Positions 1 to 6,066 of a stretch of DNA of 23,438 nucleotides are shown here, piece after piece. This stretch comes from an uncultured Chthonomonadaceae bacterium (GTDB lineage: Bacteria > Armatimonadota > Fimbriimonadia > Fimbriimonadales > Fimbriimonadaceae), in contig CAMLDW010000032.1 in assembly GCA_946479035.1 (NCBI GenBank), positions 1 through 23,438 on the forward strand, written 5' to 3'. Position 1 is the first letter of the stretch; the number at the start of each line of letters is the position of its first letter. The notes below the pieces were generated by a model. That model did no database searches and was not told the DNA's origin. It was given only the letters and a program-made list of their open reading frames with translations. A program made the translations under genes and the position numbers.

Positions 1-43
1 TGCCTTGATCCTGCCAGACCCCGCCTCCGCCTCCCCGGGCCGC

Positions 44-127
44 TTCTGTGCCTCAGCCGCTTGCGGGCGGGGCTTGTGCGATCGGACAAAAAACCCTCAA
101 CCCCGAGGGGTTGAGGGATAAAACAGG
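44..127. repeat. Interspersed repeat, copy A
   Basis: This is the first of three near-identical ~83-nt copies; the others are at 1568-1650 and 1678-1760. Each starts with TTCTRTGCCTCAGCCGCTTG and contains a GC-rich palindrome followed by an A-rich end. Copy A has one extra A before the palindrome (six instead of five or fewer). It lies just past the stop of the minus-strand prepilin fusion gene, while B and C lie upstream of that gene, so the copies bracket it. No transposase or terminal target duplication is visible. It may be a non-autonomous, REP- or MITE-like element. A short plus-strand reading frame through it is probably incidental. Confidence 0.85.
88..117 (-). terminator. Rho-independent terminator within repeat copy A
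   Basis: On the minus strand, CCCTCAACCCC pairs with GGGGTTGAGGG across a 2-nt centre, and six T follow directly (plus-strand AAAAAA at 88-93). This is the classical layout of an intrinsic terminator. It lies about 65 nt beyond the stop codon of the prepilin fusion gene and would end its transcript. The hairpin belongs to the dispersed repeat, so the terminator has been duplicated with it. Confidence 0.7.
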
Positions 128-180
128 CCGCCCTGCGCGAAAAGGTCGCGGTGACGCTGGACAAGTAGCGTTACAACAGC

Positions 181-1395
181 CTACAGTGGCATGGGTTTGT
201 CACAACCCAAGTCGCCCTCAAGGAACAATTGAAGATGGCTCAACGTGGCTGACGGGCACCCGTCGGGCCTCTTTCGCACATGCATGGAACCGTCGGTCCG
301 CGCGATCACGATGTCGCCGAACATGTTCACGGGCGGGTGACCCTCGCCCTCTGGGACGCCCGGCTTAGTCCAGTACTCGCAGTTGCCGACGCAGTATCCC
401 GTCTTGCAAACGCCGCACTCGAGCAGTCCGACGCCAGCGACGAGGCCCACATCTGGCGATGAGCGGTACTCGAGGTAGCTGTGGCTGCGCGAAAACCTGG
501 ACTCGAAGGTCTTGAGGTAGAGGTAGCTGTTCATCACCGGGCTCCTCGCCTGCCGCAAGTACGGTGGATCAACGAGGTCTATGTTGATCCAGGGATTGGC
601 CGGCCAATCTGGCATCTTGCGCTTGAGTCTCTCGTCCGTGGGGCATGTCAAATACTTCTGGTCCAAGTAAGTGCCGTTGAGGTCTTCCAACATTGCAGGC
701 GACTCCCCGTCGTAGTCGGCTTCGTATAAGTTGACAGCCAAGTACACCTGTCTGACTTGGTTGATCTCCCTCGTCACATAGGCCGACTTTCGAGCTCGTC
801 CATAGACCGCCAAGCTGATCGCAGCTAGCACTAAGAGGATGGCGATCACGACCAGTACCTCGACCAAAGTGAATCCCAGGCGGATCCTTCTTCTCTTCCC
901 GTGGCCAGCACTCTTCACCTCTTCGCGAGGCCCATTGACGAGCCTTGTCCGAACGCGCTCCATCCCGACTGCTACGGCAGTCACTGCAACAACGACGGAC
1001 AATCGCACTCCTATCGAAGGTAGCGGCGTCGTCATTCGCAGGGAATCAACAACGATGAGCACGACAATCGCCAGGACAAGACACGCCGGAACGAATCGGA
1101 ACACACGAGTCGAGCTCGTCCACAGCATGCTTACTGGCCCATAGACGACGAGCAGGTAGGCCAAGGGCATTGCGCCATCGTACGTGTGCTGTACCTTCGA
1201 GAGTGCCAGCAAGTCTGGTCGCATGAGACTGTTAGCGAGGCCGTAGGCGATCTGGCTGCCAAGGTCAACCTGGCTCGGGCTCATCCTTGCCTGCCAGATG
1301 AATATATCTAACATCAAGACGACAGAGTGCGCCACCATGGCGAGCCAAGTGGTTGCCATCACGACGACGCTACTTATGCCCAGACTTCGATTCAT
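181..1395 (-). CDS. Four-helix membrane domain fused to a type IV prepilin-like domain
   Basis: The protein has 404 residues. Residues 1-145 hold about four hydrophobic segments (roughly 8-30, 76-95, 100-118, 129-145). A basic stretch (KRRRIRLG, 167-174) is followed by a textbook prepilin class III site: G174, F175, Glu at +5 (E179), then a hydrophobic helix to about 198. The C-terminal part resembles the pseudopilin/major-pilin-like proteins of Fimbriimonas-type bacteria (NLYEADYDGESP, then CPTDERLK) and has a cysteine cluster C327, C330, C335, C339. Prepilin domains normally sit at the extreme N terminus, so the fusion is odd. The ATG at 1395 has GGAGA five nt upstream and a TAAGCT box nine nt upstream. 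An internal ATG at 963 would give a simple prepilin with a 30-residue leader but lacks a clear ribosome site. Base composition is visibly lower in GC than the neighbours. Existence of the gene is fairly sure, function is not. Confidence 0.75.
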   Translation of the reverse strand: MNRSLGISSVVVMATTWLAMVAHSVVLMLDIFIWQARMSPSQVDLGSQIAYGLANSLMRPDLLALSKVQHTYDGAMPLAYLLVVYGPVSMLWTSSTRVFRFVPACLVLAIVVLIVVDSLRMTTPLPSIGVRLSVVVAVTAVAVGMERVRTRLVNGPREEVKSAGHGKRRRIRLGFTLVEVLVVIAILLVLAAISLAVYGRARKSAYVTREINQVRQVYLAVNLYEADYDGESPAMLEDLNGTYLDQKYLTCPTDERLKRKMPDWPANPWINIDLVDPPYLRQARSPVMNSYLYLKTFESRFSRSHSYLEYRSSPDVGLVAGVGLLECGVCKTGYCVGNCEYWTKPGVPEGEGHPPVNMFGDIVIARTDGSMHVRKRPDGCPSATLSHLQLFLEGDLGCDKPMPL

Positions 1396-1404
1396 GTTTC
1401 TCCA

Positions 1405-1410
1405 AGCTTA
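1405..1410 (-). promoter_or_regulatory. -10-like box TAAGCT of the prepilin fusion gene
   Basis: On the minus strand TAAGCT is followed by nine nt (containing GGAGA) and then ATG. It fits the TANNNT-at-the-start pattern seen at many genes in this window. No convincing -35 is visible; the region where it would lie is occupied by an inverted repeat. Confidence 0.4.
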
Positions 1411-1416
1411 TCCCAG

Positions 1417-1450
1417 GCCATGCTCCGCTAACGAACTGACGGAGCATGGC
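1417..1450. promoter_or_regulatory. 11-bp inverted repeat upstream of the prepilin fusion gene (operator or leader hairpin)
   Basis: GCCATGCTCCG (1417-1427) and CGGAGCATGGC (1440-1450) are perfect inverted repeats separated by 12 nt. The element ends 21 nt before the ATG at 1395 and 6 nt before the putative -10 box, so it covers the spacer and -35 region. As DNA it could be a dimeric repressor site. If transcription starts further upstream it would be a leader hairpin. There is no T run, so it is not a simple terminator. Confidence 0.6.
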
Positions 1451-1567
1451 TGGCAATGGGTTCGCCGTAGACTCTAACGATTGAGTGTGACAAATCGGCG
1501 GAGATTCGCCCGCGGCACAAGACAAGCGGGAAGCGCAAATGAGGTGATCGGTGTCCGGCAGGTCGAG

Positions 1568-1650
1568 TTCTATGCCTCAGCCGCTTGCGGTCGGGGCTTG
1601 TGCGATCGGATAAAAACCCTCAACCCCAAGGGGTTGAGCGTTAAAATGGA
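1568..1650. repeat. Interspersed repeat, copy B
   Basis: This is the second copy of the ~83-nt repeat, differing from A at scattered positions. It contains the palindrome at 1617-1640 with one arm mismatch (GAGCG for GAGGG). On the minus strand the hairpin is followed by TTTTT, so it could still act as a terminator. Copy C follows 110 nt later. Confidence 0.85.
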
Positions 1651-1677
1651 CCCGAACGAACCCGCCGGCCGACCGCG
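1644..1677 (+). repeat. Second repeat module, first copy
   Basis: The stretch beginning AATGGACCCGAACGAACC recurs at 1805-1838 with only a few differences. In its second copy it contains the ATG and first codons of the WD40-like reading frame. Both copies start with ATGG, so the module carries a start-codon-like sequence wherever it lies. Confidence 0.7.
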
Positions 1678-1760
1678 TTCTGTGCCTCAGCCGCTTGCGG
1701 TTGAGGCTTGTGCGACCGGATGGAAACCCTCAACCCCAAGGGGTTGAGGGATAAGACAGA
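1678..1760. repeat. Interspersed repeat, copy C
   Basis: This is the third copy of the ~83-nt repeat, in tandem with copy B at a 110-nt period. Its palindrome at 1727-1750 is perfect in both 11-nt arms, but only three T follow on the minus strand, so it is a weaker terminator candidate than copy A. Confidence 0.85.
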
Positions 1761-1794
1761 CTGTGACCCGGAACCCGCCGGTGGAAAAAAGCAC

Positions 1795-1800
1795 TAGAAT
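1795..1800 (+). promoter_or_regulatory. -10-like box TAGAAT six nt before an ATG
   Basis: TAGAAT matches TATAAT at five of six positions and is followed by six nt (CAAGGA) and the ATG at 1807. A transcript from here would start at or next to the start codon. No matching -35 is seen. Confidence 0.45.
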
Positions 1801-1804
1801 CAAG

Positions 1805-1838
1805 GAATGGGCCCGAACGAACCCGGCGGCCGACCCCG
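1805..1838 (+). repeat. Second repeat module, copy overlapping the start of the WD40-like gene
   Basis: This is a near copy of 1644-1677 (two mismatches over the 27-nt core at 1812-1838). It encodes the first ten or so residues (MGPNEPGGRPR) of the longest reading frame, so that end of the protein is repeat-derived if the ATG at 1807 is used. Confidence 0.7.
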
Positions 1839-2760
1839 TCCACCGCTTGAGAGAGATATGAGCGGTCTTCTCTTGTCAGAGGCTCGAGAGAGCTTCCCTG
1901 GACACCTCGGCGGCATCCGGCTCCTAAAGTTCACTTCGGATGGCCGCCGATTTTTTTGCGCGGACCTCGACATGGGCGTCAGCCTGGTCGAGCCGGGCGC
2001 AGCGCCATTGCGCTTTGAGCTGAGCTCGGACGGCAGCAAGACCAAGGCGATAGACCGCATCCACGACTTCGCGCTCTCGGAGGACGGCCGCACCGCCTTC
2101 ATCGCCGCCGGGCTGCACCTGCGCTGCCTCGACCTCGCCACTGGGCAGGAAGCCTGGCGCTACCGGCCGCACAACGTGTACGCGTTCATCCAGTCCTCTC
2201 CTCGCGCTGTCGCGGTGCTCAAGTCCAAGAACGTCTTCGTGTGCAGCGACAACGGCTCGATGGACCTCTTCCGTCCGGGCGGCGCGCACGTGGCGCGATG
2301 GCGCTCGAACGACGCTCCGAACATGCTCTCGCGCATGCAGAACGGCGACTGGTTCGTCGGCAGCGACGGCTACGGGGTCAGCGTGTGGGACCCGGAGGAC
2401 CGCCGGCGCATCCTGCGCCTCCGCTCGTCAGTGCGCGTTTACGCGATCCGCGCGTTTCCAAACGAGGACAAGGCGGTCGTGCTGAACGACTTTGGCGTGT
2501 CGGTCCTCGACCTCTTCAACGGTCAGACGCTGCGGACTTTTTCCGTCATGCCTGGACTGCCATACGTCGACGTCTCGCCGGAGGGCCACCGCCTGCTCGT
2601 CGGGCAGGGAAGGGGGGTAGGGGTCTACGACACAAACGGCACGCCCCTGCAGACCCTGCACGCGAACGGCGAGAGGATCCTCACTGCGCTGTTCCATCCA
2701 AAAGAAGGGCACGTCGTCGCTGGGACCGAGAGCGGTCGCGTGGTCGAGTTCCGCAGCTAG
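1807..2760 (+). CDS. WD40/PQQ-like beta-propeller protein, probably cytoplasmic
   Basis: The protein has 317 residues without signal peptide or membrane segment. It is built of repeating four-strand units with WD40-like pieces such as LKFTSDGRRFFCADLDMGVSL, ALSEDGRTAFIAAG and VSVWDPEDRRRI, about six to seven blades, and a closing unit ALFHPKEGHVVAGTESG. It has no catalytic motif, so binding or scaffolding is the only inference. Two starts compete. The ATG at 1807 lies six nt after TAGAAT, consistent with a leaderless mRNA, but its first codons lie in a repeat. The ATG at 1858 (301 residues) is preceded by a purine-rich GAGAGAGAT. The stop codon shares CTAG with the stop of the convergent amidase gene. 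Confidence 0.8.
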   Translation: MGPNEPGGRPRPPLERDMSGLLLSEARESFPGHLGGIRLLKFTSDGRRFFCADLDMGVSLVEPGAAPLRFELSSDGSKTKAIDRIHDFALSEDGRTAFIAAGLHLRCLDLATGQEAWRYRPHNVYAFIQSSPRAVAVLKSKNVFVCSDNGSMDLFRPGGAHVARWRSNDAPNMLSRMQNGDWFVGSDGYGVSVWDPEDRRRILRLRSSVRVYAIRAFPNEDKAVVLNDFGVSVLDLFNGQTLRTFSVMPGLPYVDVSPEGHRLLVGQGRGVGVYDTNGTPLQTLHANGERILTALFHPKEGHVVAGTESGRVVEFRS

Positions 2761-4466
2761 AGCGCGCTCAAGTTGGGCCGCAGCTTGTAGTAGCCCGTCT
2801 CCTGTTGCATCTTCCACGCCAGCTTGGCGATCGTTGCCTCGTCGTAGAGCCGCCCGAAGAGGGACATGCTCCTTTCGCGGTTGTTCGCGTCCAGCCCGAA
2901 CGGCATCAGGAGCTGTGGGTGCCCCGTGCGGTTCGTGTTCAGCAGCGGCAGCCCGCCCGTGTTAGGGGCCACCAGCACATCGTAGTCTGCAAAGTCCTCT
3001 TCGAAGTTCTGCATCACGATGTGCCTGGCGCGCAGCGCCTGGATGTACTCGACCGCCGTGACGTAGCGGTGGGTGCGGAAGATCTGCGGCCACGAGCTGT
3101 TCAGAAGCTTGTCGATCTCGTCGCCTGTGGTGAAGTCGTCGAACGCCGCGGCGCTCTCCACGCTCAGATCGATGTCGGCGCCTGCAGGCATCCTGCGAAC
3201 CTGTACGCCGTGCAGCTTCGCTCCTAGCTTTTTGAGAAGTTCGATGGTGTCGTCGTACTTCGTGTCGGCGGCGTACTCAGCGATCGGGTTGTTGCCCTGC
3301 TGGATCACTCCGATCTTCAGCTTTGAAACGTCCACGTCCGTTGACCAGTGCAGCGGCATGTCCACAGAGCCAGGGTCGCGCGGGTCCGCTCCGTTGACCG
3401 CGGCCAGCACGAGCATGCAGTCTTCTGCGGTGCGGCAGAGCGGCCCTGCCTTGTCCATCGTCCAGCTGAGCGTCATCGCGCCGAAGCGGCTCACGCGGCC
3501 GAAGGTCGGGCGCAGCCCCGTGACGCGGCAGCGGTGGGAGGGGGAGACTATCGAGCCCTGGGTCTCCGTGCCCAAGGTGAACGCCACAAGGCCAGCGGCC
3601 ATACAAGAGGCCGAGCCCGCTGAAGAGCCGGACGAGCCGACCTCGGGGTTCCAAGGGTTTTTCGTGCGACCGTTGAACCATACGTCGTTCATCGCGAGCG
3701 CGCCCATGCTGAGCTTCGCGCAGAGCACCGCGCCTGCGGCGGTGAGTCTTTCGTATACGGCACAGTCGTATTCGAACCTCTGCTCCCTGTGCGGCTCCGA
3801 TCCCCACGTCGTGGGATACCCCTTGACTGCATAGAGGTCCTTGAGGCCGTACGGGATGCCGTGAAGCGGTCCTCGGTAATGGCCCGCCATGATCTCCTGC
3901 TCGGCCTTCTTCGCCTGCTCCGTCGCCCTGTCGAAGGTCGGAGTGATCACGTTGAGAAGCTTCGTGCCGTACTGCTCGAGCCGCTTGAGATAGACGTTTG
4001 TGAGCTCGACCGGAGAGATCTTCTTCTGTTTGACGAGCTGGCTCAGCTCTGCGACCGTCATGAACGCTACGTCCTCATCGCCCGCTGGCCGTTTGATCTC
4101 GCGCATCTCACGGTGCTGCACGCTCGTAGCCTTTCCTGGCTGGGGCTTCCTTCCCTCGGGCCTGAACGAGACCGCAGGTGGTACGGAGTTCGGAATGTGA
4201 AGGTCGCGGACCGACTTGTAGCCGGCGCGGAACCCACGCACGCCGTTAAGAACCTGCTTCCGCTCGTCGTCCGTGAACTCGATGCCGACGACCTTTTCGA
4301 CTACTTTGAGGTCGTCGAGCGTGATGTCTGCGCCCGGCTGCTGCTGGCCGGCTTCTTGCAGAGCCTTGGCGCCTGCGACGGAGGGCACGGCGGCGGAGAG
4401 GATGAGGGAGGTGAGGAACTCCTTTCTCGTCAGTCCAAAAGGAGCTTCGGTCGTGCGAGGGCCCAT
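2757..4466 (-). CDS. Exported amidase (amidase signature family)
   Basis: This 569-residue enzyme hydrolyses an amide bond by the Ser-cisSer-Lys mechanism; the substrate cannot be read from sequence. Numbered from the ATG at 4466, Lys209 lies in PYGLKDLYAVKG, the cis-Ser is S281 in GSSGSSAGSAS, and the nucleophile S305 lies in ETQGSIVSPS (24 residues apart, as in the family). The usual DTGGSIR is altered to ETQGSIV. The N terminus has TRKEFL before a hydrophobic stretch ending about VAGA, a Tat-like signal with RK instead of RR. About 100 residues of acidic/basic linker precede the amidase fold. An ATG at 4475 and a GTG at 4484 are also in frame, but TAGAAT seven nt upstream favours 4466. Confidence 0.92.
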   Translation of the reverse strand: MGPRTTEAPFGLTRKEFLTSLILSAAVPSVAGAKALQEAGQQQPGADITLDDLKVVEKVVGIEFTDDERKQVLNGVRGFRAGYKSVRDLHIPNSVPPAVSFRPEGRKPQPGKATSVQHREMREIKRPAGDEDVAFMTVAELSQLVKQKKISPVELTNVYLKRLEQYGTKLLNVITPTFDRATEQAKKAEQEIMAGHYRGPLHGIPYGLKDLYAVKGYPTTWGSEPHREQRFEYDCAVYERLTAAGAVLCAKLSMGALAMNDVWFNGRTKNPWNPEVGSSGSSAGSASCMAAGLVAFTLGTETQGSIVSPSHRCRVTGLRPTFGRVSRFGAMTLSWTMDKAGPLCRTAEDCMLVLAAVNGADPRDPGSVDMPLHWSTDVDVSKLKIGVIQQGNNPIAEYAADTKYDDTIELLKKLGAKLHGVQVRRMPAGADIDLSVESAAAFDDFTTGDEIDKLLNSSWPQIFRTHRYVTAVEYIQALRARHIVMQNFEEDFADYDVLVAPNTGGLPLLNTNRTGHPQLLMPFGLDANNRERSMSLFGRLYDEATIAKLAWKMQQETGYYKLRPNLSAL

Positions 4467-4473
4467 GCGCGGC

Positions 4474-4479
4474 ATTCTA
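4474..4479 (-). promoter_or_regulatory. -10-like box TAGAAT of the amidase gene
   Basis: On the minus strand TAGAAT is followed by GCCGCGC and ATG (4466). TTGCCA lies 19 nt upstream (4499-4504) as a possible -35 with a longer than ideal spacer. Transcription from here would give a leaderless or nearly leaderless mRNA. Confidence 0.5.
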
Positions 4480-4510
4480 CACACGCCGCAGCCTCGGTTG
4501 GCAACAGCCC

Positions 4511-4714
4511 TTACTGTCTGCGCAACGCGTTCACAAGCAGCGACTGCAGCCCATAGAGCCCGCCCCAGAGCGCGCCGAAGGCCAAGAACTCGAGGCTAAA
4601 GCTATGGAAGTGGAAGAAAGCCTCCGTCGTGCCCAGGGAGACCAGAAACGACGGCGCAAGGGCCACGAGTGGCGCGACCCGTGCCTTGTCCGTTTGCGCG
4701 CGCTCGATGTGCAT
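4511..4714 (-). CDS. Small two-helix membrane protein of unknown function
   Basis: This is a 67-residue protein that I do not recognise. It begins MHIERAQTDKARV and has two hydrophobic segments (about 13-34 and 44-62) separated by an aromatic/His stretch FFHFHSF, ending NALRRQ. The reading frame could extend upstream to a TTG at 4777, but the ATG at 4714 has TATACT nine nt upstream, like other genes here. It lies 32 nt upstream of the amidase box on the same strand and could be cotranscribed. It is supported by hydrophobicity and the promoter box only. Confidence 0.5.
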   Translation of the reverse strand: MHIERAQTDKARVAPLVALAPSFLVSLGTTEAFFHFHSFSLEFLAFGALWGGLYGLQSLLVNALRRQ

Positions 4715-4723
4715 AGAGACCGT

Positions 4724-4731
4724 AGTATACT
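4724..4731. promoter_or_regulatory. Palindromic -10 box AGTATACT serving two divergent starts
   Basis: AGTATACT is self-complementary, so TATACT can be read on either strand. On the minus strand it ends nine nt before the ATG at 4714. On the plus strand it ends 36 nt before the GTG at 4768, whose AGGAGG lies at 4755-4760. One site may thus be the -10 of two back-to-back promoters. No strong -35 is visible on either side. Confidence 0.45.
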
Positions 4732-4754
4732 CCTCGAGGGCCCCGGCCCAAGAC

Positions 4755-4760
4755 AGGAGG
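4755..4760 (+). promoter_or_regulatory. Shine-Dalgarno AGGAGG deciding a GTG start
   Basis: A perfect AGGAGG lies seven nt before GTG 4768. It is strong enough to settle the GTG as the start of the following gene. Confidence 0.75.
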
Positions 4761-4767
4761 AAAGTCA

Positions 4768-5517
4768 GTGCTTGCAACGATCGGTTTCATCGTCCTTACG
4801 GCTGTACCGGAGAAGTTCCTTGCGTCCAGCGAACGTTTCGGGTACATCGGCACTGTGAGCGTGTATAACACGCTCGCCGATGCGCACTCGGGCCACAACC
4901 CCCGATTCAACAGTATCGTCATGCCGCAGCGTGACGGCGCAATCTACATGAGCCGAGCGATGGGGGGCGACTACAGCGAGTTCAACTCGATTCTGACCGA
5001 CTGGTATTCCAACGGCGACCCGGATCACCTCGGCGTCGGCAATCCCAACAACAAGAACCAGGGCTTCTTCCAGATGTACGACAACAACGCGGACAATTGG
5101 CAGAACCAAAAGGCGAATTGGAGCACGGACAAGAACACGTTTACGCTCGAAACGAAGGGGAAGAACGCGTCGTATCCCTCGGTAGACAACCCCGGCGAGT
5201 ACGCGCGGCTTTGGAACGCTGGTGCGACGCAGGGCTCCGGCGAGTCCACGCGCGGAACCTATTTAGAGTACGCGGTCGTGTTCCGCGCGACCGGGCTCGC
5301 CGCGACGGATCCAGACCACGACGGGTTTTTCGAGAACTCGCACAACGCCACGGCCTACAGCGGCACTTTCACCGCGCTGTTCCAGAACGAGTCCGAGCGC
5401 TACCCTGACTCGAACGGGTTCTATGTGGTCAAGCTCGCCTTCAACGGGGTCTCATGGGCGGTCGCCAACGGGTACGCCAAGGACGACCACTTCGGTTCGG
5501 CCAGCATCAAGAACTAG
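4768..5517 (+). CDS. Secreted protein of unknown function
   Basis: The protein has 249 residues and starts at a GTG with a perfect Shine-Dalgarno. The N terminus (MLATIGFIVLTAV, then PEKFLASS) looks like a short signal or anchor. The body is rich in Asn, Asp, Gly and aromatics, typical of an extracellular beta-sheet protein. Residues 181-189 (DPDHDGFFE) resemble a calcium-binding DxDxDG loop. I recognise no family. It ends NGYAKDDHFGSASIKN. It is divergent from the small membrane protein and shares its putative promoter core. Confidence 0.75.
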   Translation: MLATIGFIVLTAVPEKFLASSERFGYIGTVSVYNTLADAHSGHNPRFNSIVMPQRDGAIYMSRAMGGDYSEFNSILTDWYSNGDPDHLGVGNPNNKNQGFFQMYDNNADNWQNQKANWSTDKNTFTLETKGKNASYPSVDNPGEYARLWNAGATQGSGESTRGTYLEYAVVFRATGLAATDPDHDGFFENSHNATAYSGTFTALFQNESERYPDSNGFYVVKLAFNGVSWAVANGYAKDDHFGSASIKN

Positions 5518-5574
5518 CAGTCTTGGCCGGCCTATCGCCGCAACCCAAGGGGCCTGTTCGTCCTATTAAGCGTC

Positions 5575-6066
5575 ATGGGTAGGATAATTGGTGGCGTGGT
5601 AGGCGGGTTCGTCATCTCGCAGTTTGTCAGCAGCATCGTTCTGGTCATTCTTGCTTTCGTGCTTGGCAAGGACGGGCTGATAACCGAGGACAAGACTCCG
5701 ACGAGCACTTGGATGGCCGTCTTTCTGATCATGGCCGCTATCGGCGGTTACATTGCGGGTGCTGCAGCGCGATGGATCGCCAAGGACAAGAATGTCGTCA
5801 AGGCTTACGTCGCGACGAGCATCTTTTTCACGCTGGTCTTTTTGGGATGGGCAAAGTTCGGGCCGAAGCCTCCTGAACCGAAGCAGCCAAAGGAAACACC
5901 GCCCGAGTGGGCCCAGACTTTGATGGCGATGGGAGAAGCCCAGAAGGGCCAGCCGACGTGGATCATGCTGGGCGCGACCGCCGTTTCGCTCGTGGGAGTG
6001 TGCATCGGTGGGCTCAGCGGTAAAGGCGGCGGGGCACCAATGCCTACTGAGAAGCCAGTCGCCTAG
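5575..6066 (+). CDS. Membrane protein of unknown function, about four helices
   Basis: The protein has 163 residues with hydrophobic segments near 4-30, 46-66, 77-95 and 125-148, and a proline/lysine/glutamate-rich linker (PKPPEPKQPKETPPEW) between the third and fourth. Glycine-rich helix ends (IIGGVVGG, AAIGGYIAG) suggest tight helix packing. The ATG has no Shine-Dalgarno; the closest upstream box is TATTAA five nt away, a poor match. The stop shares CTAG with the stop of the convergent acetyltransferase gene. I do not recognise the family. Confidence 0.75.
   Translation: MGRIIGGVVGGFVISQFVSSIVLVILAFVLGKDGLITEDKTPTSTWMAVFLIMAAIGGYIAGAAARWIAKDKNVVKAYVATSIFFTLVFLGWAKFGPKPPEPKQPKETPPEWAQTLMAMGEAQKGQPTWIMLGATAVSLVGVCIGGLSGKGGGAPMPTEKPVA

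Larger units (their letters stand above)
1396..1806. other. Gene-free interval with inverted repeat and two repeat copies
   Basis: This 411-nt interval lies between two divergent genes. It contains the -10-like box and inverted repeat of the minus-strand prepilin fusion, then about 115 nt in which I see nothing distinctive (1451-1567), then repeat copies B and C in tandem with a 110-nt period, and finally the box TAGAAT just before the WD40-like gene. Short plus-strand reading frames through the repeats are not convincing genes. Confidence 0.6.

Noticed and set aside
48..368. Small plus-strand frame starting in repeat copy A
   Set aside because: The frame continues antisense into the prepilin gene and other copies of the repeat break or shift the frame, so it is not a conserved coding unit.
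1568..1760. Possible CRISPR array from the tandem copies B and C
   Set aside because: There are only two tandem units of 83 nt with a 27-nt interval, the third copy lies 1.5 kb away, and no cas gene is present.
2241..3227. 328-codon plus-strand frame overlapping the propeller and amidase genes
   Set aside because: It crosses two well supported genes in other frames and its product is Arg-rich nonsense typical of GC-rich shadow frames.
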